Positions 25,413-33,444 of a DNA stretch of 64,000 nucleotides are shown here, in pieces. The stretch's first letter is position 1. The number at the start of each line of letters is the position of its first letter. A program made the position numbers and the translations under genes. The stretch covers positions 248,001 through 312,000 of the forward strand of contig JAWKUN010000002.1 in NCBI GenBank assembly GCA_041398565.1, read 5' to 3'. The notes beneath the pieces were generated by a model. It was not told where the DNA came from. It saw only the letters and a program-made list of their open reading frames with translations, and did no database searches. Source of the stretch: DATGPD01 sp041398565 (lineage in GTDB: Bacteria > Planctomycetota > UBA1135 > UBA2386).

Positions 25413-27116
25413 GTGGTCAAGAACACGCGTGGACGCCGTGCGTCGGCTTCGACGGCGGCCCAGCTCCGCACTCTCGAGCGCATCAAGGGCGACTTCGGCG
25501 GCGAGGCCTCGGCCCGCAAGCGCGAGTTGGTAGAACGACTCGCGCGCGCCCGCCTCGATGGTTCCGCGCAGGTGCTGCGCCTGCACGAAGCCCTGATCTT
25601 CCTGCGCGCCTACCCGGACGACGTCGACCTGATGCGCGCCGTGGAGTCGGCGTTGCGCAGGTTCGCCGAGCGACCCGACCTCGAAGCGGCGCGCGCCGCG
25701 CTCGCCGATTCGGGTATCGCCGGCACCGACATCCGCTACCGGTTCTACTGGCCGACGGCGCTGTGGTTGGCGACGCACTGGCCGCACCTCCTGCACATCG
25801 ACTGGACGGACTTCGACCATCGCGATTGGGTCACGCAGCTCTTGCCCGTGCTCATGCCGTACACCGAGACGCTGGCGTTCGACGAAGTCGAACGCGAACC
25901 CGAGGAGTGGATCGACGCGCTGAAGGCGCGCAGCGAGACCGATGCCGCGTTCTTGGTACGCCGCGTCGCCAAGCTCGAGGCCAGCAGCCTCGGCCGCGAA
26001 GCGCTGTACGACACGCTGGACGTCCCGCTGTGCCTACGGCCCGGGCCCGACACGCCCGCGCGCACCTCGGCACGCTTCGCCGCAGCGCCGTTCGCCTACC
26101 AGACGCGCGCGCTCGACCGCGTGCGTCCCGACCTGCGGCGCGAGGTGCCGGTGCCGCCGCGCGCCCTGCGCAAGCTGCCGCCGCCGGAGGGACAACGCCT
26201 GATCGACCTGACGCGCGGTGCCATGGTGACCCGCAGCCGCGATCTCGACGCCTTCTGCCACGCTGATCCGCGGGACGTGCGCATCGCCGACTGCGGCGAC
26301 GGGCTGTGCTTCGCGCTCATGGGCATCGTGCCCGAGCGCCGCCTGATGCTGGAGTCGTGCTACGGCGTGCTGACCATCAAGAATGGCGTTCCGATCGGCT
26401 ACGTGCTGATCAGTGCACTCTTCGGATCGGCAGCGATCGCCTACAACGTGTTCGACACCTTCCGCGGCGGCGAGGCCGCCAAGGTGTTCGGCCGCGCGCT
26501 GGCGCTGACGCACGCGGTGTTCGGCGCCGACGCGTTCTCGATCGATCCCTACCAGTTGGGCGACGGCAACGACGAAGGTCTGCACTCGGGCGCCTGGTGG
26601 TTCTACCAGAAGCTGGGCTTCCAGCCGGCCGACCCCGGCATCCGCAAGCTCATGCAACGCGAACTCGCGCGCATGCGCGTGCGGCCCAGCCACCGCTCGT
26701 CGCTTCCCACCATGCGGGCTCTGGTCGGCGGCTACATGTTCTTCCATCTCGGCGTACCCCGCCGCGACGTCGTCGGCCGGGTCGACCTCGGTCGCATCGG
26801 CACGCGCGCCTCCGAGGTCTTGTCGAAGCGCTTCGGCGCCGACCGAGAGACCGCGATTCGCACATGCACGCAGGAAGCGATGCGTCTGCTCGGCGTGCGC
26901 TCGAGCCGAGGGTGGACCGCCGGCGAGCGCCTCTGGTTCGAGCGCTGGTCGCCGCTCCTGCTGGCGGTGCCCGGCATCGACACGTGGAGCGCGGCCGAGC
27001 GCCGGGCCGCGGTCGCCGTCGTCCGCGCCAAGGGCGGCCGGCCTGAGTCCGCTTTCGTCCGCCTCTTGGACGGCCACGCCAAGCTACGCGCCGGCTTGTT
27101 GTCGCTCACTCGGTAG
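25413..27116 (+). CDS. Uncharacterised protein with GNAT-like C-terminal half
   Basis: This 567-residue soluble protein has no signal peptide. The N-terminal ~270 residues are helical and charged and match no family I recognise. Residues about 295-415 have a GNAT-like pattern: strands ending in Y-G-V-L-T-I-K-N-G-V-P-I-G-Y, then GLHSGAWWFYQKLGFQP, where Y-x-K-L-G-F is the usual end of an acetyltransferase fold. An acetyl-CoA-dependent function is therefore possible but unproven. Start is GTG 25413. It stands alone on its strand between two intergenic regions that carry repeats. Confidence 0.7.
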   Translation: MVKNTRGRRASASTAAQLRTLERIKGDFGGEASARKRELVERLARARLDGSAQVLRLHEALIFLRAYPDDVDLMRAVESALRRFAERPDLEAARAALADSGIAGTDIRYRFYWPTALWLATHWPHLLHIDWTDFDHRDWVTQLLPVLMPYTETLAFDEVEREPEEWIDALKARSETDAAFLVRRVAKLEASSLGREALYDTLDVPLCLRPGPDTPARTSARFAAAPFAYQTRALDRVRPDLRREVPVPPRALRKLPPPEGQRLIDLTRGAMVTRSRDLDAFCHADPRDVRIADCGDGLCFALMGIVPERRLMLESCYGVLTIKNGVPIGYVLISALFGSAAIAYNVFDTFRGGEAAKVFGRALALTHAVFGADAFSIDPYQLGDGNDEGLHSGAWWFYQKLGFQPADPGIRKLMQRELARMRVRPSHRSSLPTMRALVGGYMFFHLGVPRRDVVGRVDLGRIGTRASEVLSKRFGADRETAIRTCTQEAMRLLGVRSSRGWTAGERLWFERWSPLLLAVPGIDTWSAAERRAAVAVVRAKGGRPESAFVRLLDGHAKLRAGLLSLTR

Positions 27117-27121
27117 AGCCG

Positions 27122-27202
27122 GCGTTCAGCAGGAGAGCATGGCTCCAACCGCTGCAACGGACGCGACGGCCGGCGACCCGGTCGTCCGGCCGGCGGCCAG
27201 AT
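27122..27202. repeat. Palindromic repeat family B, degenerate copy
   Basis: The sequence GCGTTCAGCAGGAGAGC, then ATGGCTCCAACCGCTGCAA and GACGGCCGGCGACC...GGTCGTCCGGCCG follows the family B consensus seen at 42131-42206 and 58721-59028. It begins just after the stop of the preceding gene and includes the in-frame ATG at 27139 of the following reading frame. Confidence 0.6.
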
Positions 27203-27312
27203 CGCAAGGACAGGCAAGGTCGCCGCACGGATCGGCCGAAGAGGTCGACGGCGGCGGCGACCTGGGCCACGGGACCGAGCGACCGCCGACGCACGAGGAC
27301 CGACGGGCGAAC

Positions 27313-28554
27313 ATGGACCCCACACGACGAGACGCGGGCACGGTGTTGGCCACTCCGCCGGCCCCGCCCCCACTGGCAACGCCACCGGCGCCATCGATGG
27401 CGCCGGCGCCGGCCCACCCGCGGCGCCCCCACTGGCCCGAGCTCGACCTGCTGCGCGGGTTCGCAGCGGTGTTGATGGTGCTCAACCACGCGGGCGTGCG
27501 CTGGAAGCTGACGCCCGGCCACGTCCTCGACGAAGCGCTCGTCTTCTCGGGCAGTCTGGCCCCGGTCGTGTTCTTCACCGTCACCGGTATGGGGCGCGGC
27601 GTACAGGCGGCTGCCAACGGCAGGCACAGGCCCTGGTCGGACACGCTGACGAAGGCTCTCCTCCTGCTGCTGGCCGACGCCGCTTTGTGGCTCAGCCCCG
27701 CGCGTCCCCTCGGGATGGACTTCCTCGGCTTCATCGGCGTCTCGACGCTGCTCGTCGAAGGACTGGCGAGGTCTGCCCGGCCGCGCGCCGCGGCCCTGGC
27801 GACCCTCGGCGTCGTGCTCGGCGCGCGCCTTCTGCTGGTGCCAGCGCTGCGCCCATGGTTCGACGGCGCCGGCGATGGCGCGCTGTTGCCGTTCTTCCTG
27901 GGGGCACGCGACCTCGCCGGCTTCTCCTACCCACCGTGTCCCTGGCTCGCCTACCCGGTCGTCGGCTTCCTCCTCGGCGACCTCGCCCAGCGCCATCCGC
28001 GACGCGCACGCACCCTGGCAGGTGGCGTGGGCATGGCTGCCGCCGGCGCAGTCGCGCTCGGGCTCGCATGTGCATTCATGGCGGCGCGGGGCCTCGTCTT
28101 CTTCCGCTGGGGCACGAGTTCGTTCGCCTTCACCGTGCTCGGCTTCGCAGCGATCGCCGCTGCCAGCACCACAGTACTTCTGGTGGCCCGCTCGGCGCGC
28201 TTCACGGCCGTGGCCTCGCTACCCGGAACCTCGAGCCTGCTCGTGGTCCCACTCCACTACGGGCTCATCGCGGCCGTCGACCTGCTCTGGCCGGACGCGG
28301 CCAGCGACGGTCGCTTCCCGGCGTTGGCCGCCCTGGGCGTCGTGCTGGCACTGGCGTCGGCGCGCGGCCTCGATCGCGTGCTCGCCCGCGCCGTCGGTCC
28401 GCACACCGGCCGCGCTGCTTGGCGCAAGACCCTCGTCGCCACCATCACCTTGCTGGCGATCACCGCGGCCGCCGCCGACTCGCCTGCACACCTGCCGTGC
28501 ATGATTGCCACGCAGATCGCCGTCGGCGTCCTCTTCCTGTTACGGCGCCGCTGA
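27313..28554 (+). CDS. DUF1624/heparan-alpha-glucosaminide acetyltransferase-like membrane protein
   Basis: A 413-residue polytopic membrane protein with about ten hydrophobic segments. The motif E-L-D-L-L-R-G-F-A-A-V-L-M-V-L-N-H-A-G (near residue 42) and F-F-T-V-T-G-M-G-R-G are typical of the DUF1624/HGSNAT clan, which move acyl groups across the membrane onto sugars. The frame is open to ATG 27139, but that ATG and the ~20 codons after it belong to repeat family B, so ATG 27313 is preferred. Residues up to ~38 are Pro/Ala-rich. A surface glycan modification role is inference. It follows the GNAT-like gene by ~200 bases. Confidence 0.75.
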   Translation: MDPTRRDAGTVLATPPAPPPLATPPAPSMAPAPAHPRRPHWPELDLLRGFAAVLMVLNHAGVRWKLTPGHVLDEALVFSGSLAPVVFFTVTGMGRGVQAAANGRHRPWSDTLTKALLLLLADAALWLSPARPLGMDFLGFIGVSTLLVEGLARSARPRAAALATLGVVLGARLLLVPALRPWFDGAGDGALLPFFLGARDLAGFSYPPCPWLAYPVVGFLLGDLAQRHPRRARTLAGGVGMAAAGAVALGLACAFMAARGLVFFRWGTSSFAFTVLGFAAIAAASTTVLLVARSARFTAVASLPGTSSLLVVPLHYGLIAAVDLLWPDAASDGRFPALAALGVVLALASARGLDRVLARAVGPHTGRAAWRKTLVATITLLAITAAAADSPAHLPCMIATQIAVGVLFLLRRR

Positions 28555-28908
28555 GCGAGCTTTTCTCACCGACGCGGGTGTCGCAGTGTTCGACGCTCCT
28601 TGATGCCGCTGTGTAGTTCGTTCCACGGCACTGCAACGCATACAAGAACAGGCGTCGGAGCCGGAACAAGGCGCAGCGCCGCCGTCAGGGCCCACGCACG
28701 CGATGGCACCAAGATCTCACCGATCGGCACCGTGTGAAGCAGAGCGACCGCCCACGCTTGGCATTGAAGGAAGCTCCAGGCCGCCGAGTCGGTTGGCCGC
28801 ACCGCCCAAGGCCTCCGCCCAGAGCGAGACTTTCTCCCTCCGAGCGAACTACGCAGACCACCTGTCCCTCGCCGATACGTAGCTCAGCCGATTGCCGATG
28901 CTCGCACC
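28555..28908. other. 354-base gap upstream of the electron-conduit operon
   Basis: No gene is supported; it is less GC-rich than its surroundings. It should carry the promoter of the four-gene operon starting at 28909. I see no strong inverted repeat and no recognisable regulator site. Confidence 0.45.
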
Positions 28909-31254
28909 GTGTGCGTCGGCTCGGCGCTACGCCTTGTCGACGAACACGTGGGCTGGACGATCCTCATCGCCGTCATCTTGGTCTTCGCGCTCGCAGCGCT
29001 TTCGCTGCGCGCGCGCCGGGCCGAGGTCCAAGCCATGGCCCGCGTCAGTGCCGAGCGCGCTGCGGCCAAGGAGTCGGGGAGCGACAAGGCACAGCTGCAG
29101 TTCCCGAACATCGACACGAGCCAATGCATCGGCTGCGCGACGTGCGTGCGCGCGTGCCCAGAAGAGGGCGTGCTCGACATCCTGCACGGCCAAGCGGTGG
29201 TCGTGCACGGTGCCCGCTGCGTGGGTCACGGGTTGTGTGCGGAGGCCTGCCCGGTGGGCGCCATCGCCGTCACGCTCGGTGACGTCAAGACGCGCCGCGA
29301 CCTGCCCGCGATCACCGAGAGCTTCGAGGTCAAGGGGCAGCCAGGCCTGTTCCTCGCCGGCGAGGTCACCGGCTATGCGTTGGTTCGTACCGCGATCGCG
29401 CACGGGGTCGCCGTGGCCAGCGAGGTCGCTCGTCGCCTGGATCGAGTCGTGCTGGTGCCCGCACCCGTGCGGCGACGCGAGATGGCGCACGCGCGGACCA
29501 ACGGCGGCCTCGACTTGGAGCCGGCACCGACGCCGCGCGCCGAGGACAGCTCGGAGCCTCTCGATCTGCTGATCGTGGGCGCCGGTCCGGCCGGCATCGC
29601 GTGCTCGCTCGGCGCCAAGCAGCACGGCCTGCGCTTCGCGATGGTCGAGCAAGAGGAGCTGGGCGGCACCGTGGCCAAGTACCCGCGCCGCAAGCTGGTG
29701 ATGACGCAGCCGGTGGAGTTGCCGCTGTATGGCGAGCTGCCCGAGACCAGCTATCAGAAGGAAGATCTGATGGCGATCTGGGAGGGCATCGTGCGCGACT
29801 TCGAGCTGCCGCTGTACACCGGCGAGGAGTTCCTCGGGCTCGAGCATGACGACGACGACGGCGTGTTCACGGTGCGCACCAGCGCCGCGAGCTACCGCGC
29901 CCGCAACGTCTGTCTGGCGCTCGGCAGGCGCGGTACGCCGCGCAAGCTCGGCGTGCCCGGCGAGGAGTTGCCCAAGGTCGCCTACAGCCTGCTGGACGCT
30001 CAGTCGTACACCGGCCGCAAGATCGTGGTGGTCGGGGGCGGCGACAGCGCCATCGAGGCCGCCATGGGTCTGGCCGAGCAGCCCGGCAACGACGTCGTCC
30101 TCTCCTACCGCAAGCACGCCTTCTTCCGCATCAAGGCACGCAACGAGAAGCGGCTGGCCCAGGCGGCGGCGCGGCAAGAGCTGCGGGTGGTCTACAACAG
30201 CGAAGTCATCGCCATCGACGAGGCCTCGGTCGAGCTCGAGGTGAAGAGCGACGCCGGCAAGAAGCGGATGCGGCTGGCCAACGACGAGGTCTTCGTGTTC
30301 GCCGGCGGCATCCCGCCCTTCGAGCTGCTGGAGAAGGCCGGAGTGTCCTTCGACCCCAACGCCCGCGACCATGTGGCGCCGATCACCGAGCAAGGCACCG
30401 GCATCATGCGCGGCCTGGTGGTGGGCCTGGTGCTGACGGCGCTGTCGCTGGGCTGGACCCTGCTCTATTCGGACTACTACAACGCCGAACCGGCCGAGCG
30501 CCCACACTCCGCGCTGCACGATTGGCTGCGTCCGGCCAGCACCTTGGGCCTGGCCTTCGGCATCGGCGCCACGGTGCTCATCGTCAGCAACCTGCTGTAC
30601 CTGCTGCGACGTGCCCGCATCGGCCAGCGCCTGGCCGGCTCGCTGCGGCTGTGGCTCAGCGTGCACATGGTCACCGGCGTGCTGGCCATGATCATGGCGC
30701 TGCTGCACGCCGGCCTGGCTCCCAAGAGCACGTCGGGCGGCCACGCCTTCCTGTGTCTCGTGGTGCTGGTCGTCACCGGCGCCATCGGTCGCTACTTCTA
30801 TTCGTACCTGCCCAAGGCCGCGAACGGCCGCGAGCTGGCGATCGACGAGCTGCGCGCGCGCATGGCGGCGCTCGCTGGCGAATGGGACGCCCAAGCCAAC
30901 GGCTTCGGCCAGCACGTGCGCGACACCATCCAGGTGCTGGTGGCGCGCAGCCACTGGCGGCACTCGTTCTGGCGGCGTCTCGCCTCGCTCTTCACCGACC
31001 AGGTCACGCTACGTCGCACCCTCGAACAGCTGCGCATCGAGGGGCGCGCGCAGGGCATTCCCGACAGCCAGCTGGTGCGCATCTTCCACCTGGCACGACG
31101 CACGCACCGCGCCGCACAAGCGACCAGCCACCTCGAGGACCTGCGCGGTCTGCTCGCGTCGTGGCGCTACTTCCACCGCTGGTTGGCGCTGCTGATGGTC
31201 CTGCTGGTGGTCGTGCACGTCCTCACCGCGGTTCGCTACGGAAGGATCGGCTGA
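28909..31254 (+). CDS. Membrane ferredoxin-FAD-NAD(P)H oxidoreductase with cytochrome b-like C-terminus
   Basis: 781 residues. Order: membrane helix (17-33); 4Fe-4S ferredoxin domain with CIGCATCVRACP (Cys 73, 76, 79, 83) and a second site C104-x2-H107-x2-C110-x3-C114-P, where His replaces the usual second Cys; a segment GLFLAGEVTGYALVRTAIAHG (about 147-166) that looks like the C-terminal FAD-contact piece of a thioredoxin-reductase fold; then FAD motif GAGPAG (224-229) and NAD(P)H motif VVGGGDSAIEA (374-384); then membrane helices about 502-520, 544-566, 583-602, 611-630 and 755-775 with in-helix His (HMVTG, LLHAG, FHRW, VVHV) suited to b-haem. Probable job: moving electrons between NAD(P)H/ferredoxin, quinone and the multihemes encoded next. 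GTG 28909 is the start. The next gene follows after 3 bases. Confidence 0.82.
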   Translation: MCVGSALRLVDEHVGWTILIAVILVFALAALSLRARRAEVQAMARVSAERAAAKESGSDKAQLQFPNIDTSQCIGCATCVRACPEEGVLDILHGQAVVVHGARCVGHGLCAEACPVGAIAVTLGDVKTRRDLPAITESFEVKGQPGLFLAGEVTGYALVRTAIAHGVAVASEVARRLDRVVLVPAPVRRREMAHARTNGGLDLEPAPTPRAEDSSEPLDLLIVGAGPAGIACSLGAKQHGLRFAMVEQEELGGTVAKYPRRKLVMTQPVELPLYGELPETSYQKEDLMAIWEGIVRDFELPLYTGEEFLGLEHDDDDGVFTVRTSAASYRARNVCLALGRRGTPRKLGVPGEELPKVAYSLLDAQSYTGRKIVVVGGGDSAIEAAMGLAEQPGNDVVLSYRKHAFFRIKARNEKRLAQAAARQELRVVYNSEVIAIDEASVELEVKSDAGKKRMRLANDEVFVFAGGIPPFELLEKAGVSFDPNARDHVAPITEQGTGIMRGLVVGLVLTALSLGWTLLYSDYYNAEPAERPHSALHDWLRPASTLGLAFGIGATVLIVSNLLYLLRRARIGQRLAGSLRLWLSVHMVTGVLAMIMALLHAGLAPKSTSGGHAFLCLVVLVVTGAIGRYFYSYLPKAANGRELAIDELRARMAALAGEWDAQANGFGQHVRDTIQVLVARSHWRHSFWRRLASLFTDQVTLRRTLEQLRIEGRAQGIPDSQLVRIFHLARRTHRAAQATSHLEDLRGLLASWRYFHRWLALLMVLLVVVHVLTAVRYGRIG

Positions 31255-31257
31255 AGC

Positions 31258-33444
31258 ATGCGCGCACCCACCGTCGCCGTCGCCATCGTCACCACTCTGA
31301 TCGTCGGACTCGTGGTGTTCGTCGACTCGGCCGAGCCCTCGCCCGGGCCGCTGAGCGAGGTGCACGCGCGCGACGCGCGACTGAGCGCCCGTGGCGGCTG
31401 CGACCTGTGCCACGGCGAAGACCGGCACAGCCTCGCCGACGCCTGTCTCGAGTGCCACGAACTGCAGGCCAAGCAGATCGCCGACGGCCGCGGCGTCCAC
31501 GGACAGCTCGGCGGCGACGTGCGAGCCTGCGGGCGTTGCCACGGCGAGCACCACGGTGCCGAGTTCGAGCTGGTGGCGGCTGGCGCCTTCGTTCGTGCCG
31601 GCATCGAGGACCTCGTCCACTACGACCACGCCGGCCTCGAGTACTCGCTGACCGGCAAGCACGAGACCTTGAAGTGCACCGCCTGTCACGAGAACGCCGA
31701 AGCGCGGGTTCTGCCCGCGGGCGGCACCCGCTATGCCGGCCTCGATCAGGCGTGCGCCACCTGCCACGACGACCCGCACCACGGCAAGCTGCCGGACTGC
31801 GCCAGCTGCCACGGTCAGACCGAGAAGTTCGCCCTGGCGCCGGAGTTCGTGCACATCGCCGGCTTCCCGCTGACCGGCGCCCACGGAGGCCTGGCCTGCA
31901 AGCGCTGCCACGAGCCGCAGACGCGCCACTCGATCGAGAACACCGGCTCGCGCACCGCCGCGAGCCGCAGCGACCTGGTGATCCGCGGCTGCAGTGCGTG
32001 CCACGACCAACCGCACGCCGAGGCCTTCCTGGGCACGGTGGCGACGAGCCTGGCCGCCGGCACGCCGCCGGCCCCCGCCGGCGATGGCGGGCCGCCGCGG
32101 CCGACGGGCACGCCGCGCAGCGACACCGCCGGCGGCACCCTGCTGAAGTTCCTGTCGCGACTCGACACTCCGGCCACACCGCCTCCGACGACCGGCGCCG
32201 ACGCCAGCAAGCCGGTGGACGCGACCTGCGCCCACTGCCACCCGATCGAGCAGAAGGGCTTTGCGACGCCGGCCGCGAAGATGACCGACGAGCTGCACCG
32301 TCTCACCGGCTTCGCGCTCGAGCGGCCGCACGCAGAGCTCGCCTGCGAGAAGTGCCACCCGTCGACATCCGTGGTCCCCGCCGGTTCGCCGCGCGAGGTG
32401 TTCCACACGCGCTTCCCGGGGCGCGACGCCGACCGCTGCATCGCCTGTCACGGCGATCCGCATGGCGACCAGTTCGCCGCCACGGCCTCGGTCGGCGGCG
32501 CGGACGACTGCCTGGGTTGCCACACGCGGCACGAGTTCAAACCTGCGACCTTCGATCGCGAGCGACACGAACGGACGTCGTTCCCCCTGGTCGGCGCCCA
32601 CGTCGCGCTCGACTGCAACAAGTGCCACGCCGACGCCGTCGCGAACAGCCTCGAGCCGCGCCGTTTCCACGGCACGCCGAGCACGTGTGCGGCCTGCCAC
32701 GAAGACCCGCACGGCGGACAGTTCGGGCAGAACGGCGCCACCGACTGCACGCGCTGCCACGTTCAGAGCCACTTCGCGCCGACCGCCTTCGACTTGCAGG
32801 CACACGCGGGTACGGACTTCCCGCTCACCGGCGCACACGCTGCCGTGGCCTGCTCGGCCTGCCACCTCGATCCGGCGCCCGGCACCCCGCGCCGCTACCG
32901 AGGCGTCGCGTCGACTTGCGCCGGCTGCCACGAAGACCCGCACCACGGACGCTTCGACCGCCTGACCGAGCTGCGCACGCTGGGCGGCGAGACGGGCTGT
33001 GTGCGGTGCCACGGCACCGACTCGTTCGCGTCGCTGCGCCAGCCCTTCGATCACGACCGCTGGACCGACTACCCCCTGCGCGGCGCGCACCGCAGCGCCA
33101 AGTGCGCCGACTGCCACACCGGCGCCACCAAGAACCCGGCCGGGCTGGCGGCCGCGCCCACGCGCTGCGACCAGTGCCACCAGGATCCCCACGCCGCGCA
33201 GTTCCGCGTCGACGGCAAGACCGACTGCGCCCGCTGCCACGACGACGCCGGCAAGTTCAAGGACGTCCGGTTCGACCACGCGCGCACGCGCTTCCCCCTC
33301 GACGAGCAGCACGCCCACCTCGACTGCGCAGCGTGCCACAAGACCTACACGGTGGCAGGCGCCGCCGTGGTCCGCTATCGCCCGCTCGGCACTCAGTGCG
33401 CCGACTGCCACGGGCCGGTCGGTGTGAGGGGGAACAAACGGTGA
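31258..33444 (+). CDS. 23-haem multiheme cytochrome c
   Basis: 728 residues, N-terminal signal or anchor (AVAIVTTLIVGLVVF). I count 23 CXXCH motifs. From residue ~380 the chain is built of repeating units that alternate T-C-x-x-C-H-E-D-P-H-x-G-x-F, D-C-x-R-C-H-x-x-x-x-F, and F-D-H-x-x-x-x-x-F-P-L-x-G-A-H before the next haem, a regular array suited to a haem wire. A Pro/Gly/Thr-rich linker (about 260-320) splits it into two haem-bearing lobes of 8 and 15 motifs. It starts 3 bases after the oxidoreductase gene and its stop forms a GTGA overlap with the barrel gene. Likely periplasmic, carrying electrons from the inner membrane to the barrel (inference). Confidence 0.9.
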   Translation: MRAPTVAVAIVTTLIVGLVVFVDSAEPSPGPLSEVHARDARLSARGGCDLCHGEDRHSLADACLECHELQAKQIADGRGVHGQLGGDVRACGRCHGEHHGAEFELVAAGAFVRAGIEDLVHYDHAGLEYSLTGKHETLKCTACHENAEARVLPAGGTRYAGLDQACATCHDDPHHGKLPDCASCHGQTEKFALAPEFVHIAGFPLTGAHGGLACKRCHEPQTRHSIENTGSRTAASRSDLVIRGCSACHDQPHAEAFLGTVATSLAAGTPPAPAGDGGPPRPTGTPRSDTAGGTLLKFLSRLDTPATPPPTTGADASKPVDATCAHCHPIEQKGFATPAAKMTDELHRLTGFALERPHAELACEKCHPSTSVVPAGSPREVFHTRFPGRDADRCIACHGDPHGDQFAATASVGGADDCLGCHTRHEFKPATFDRERHERTSFPLVGAHVALDCNKCHADAVANSLEPRRFHGTPSTCAACHEDPHGGQFGQNGATDCTRCHVQSHFAPTAFDLQAHAGTDFPLTGAHAAVACSACHLDPAPGTPRRYRGVASTCAGCHEDPHHGRFDRLTELRTLGGETGCVRCHGTDSFASLRQPFDHDRWTDYPLRGAHRSAKCADCHTGATKNPAGLAAAPTRCDQCHQDPHAAQFRVDGKTDCARCHDDAGKFKDVRFDHARTRFPLDEQHAHLDCAACHKTYTVAGAAVVRYRPLGTQCADCHGPVGVRGNKR

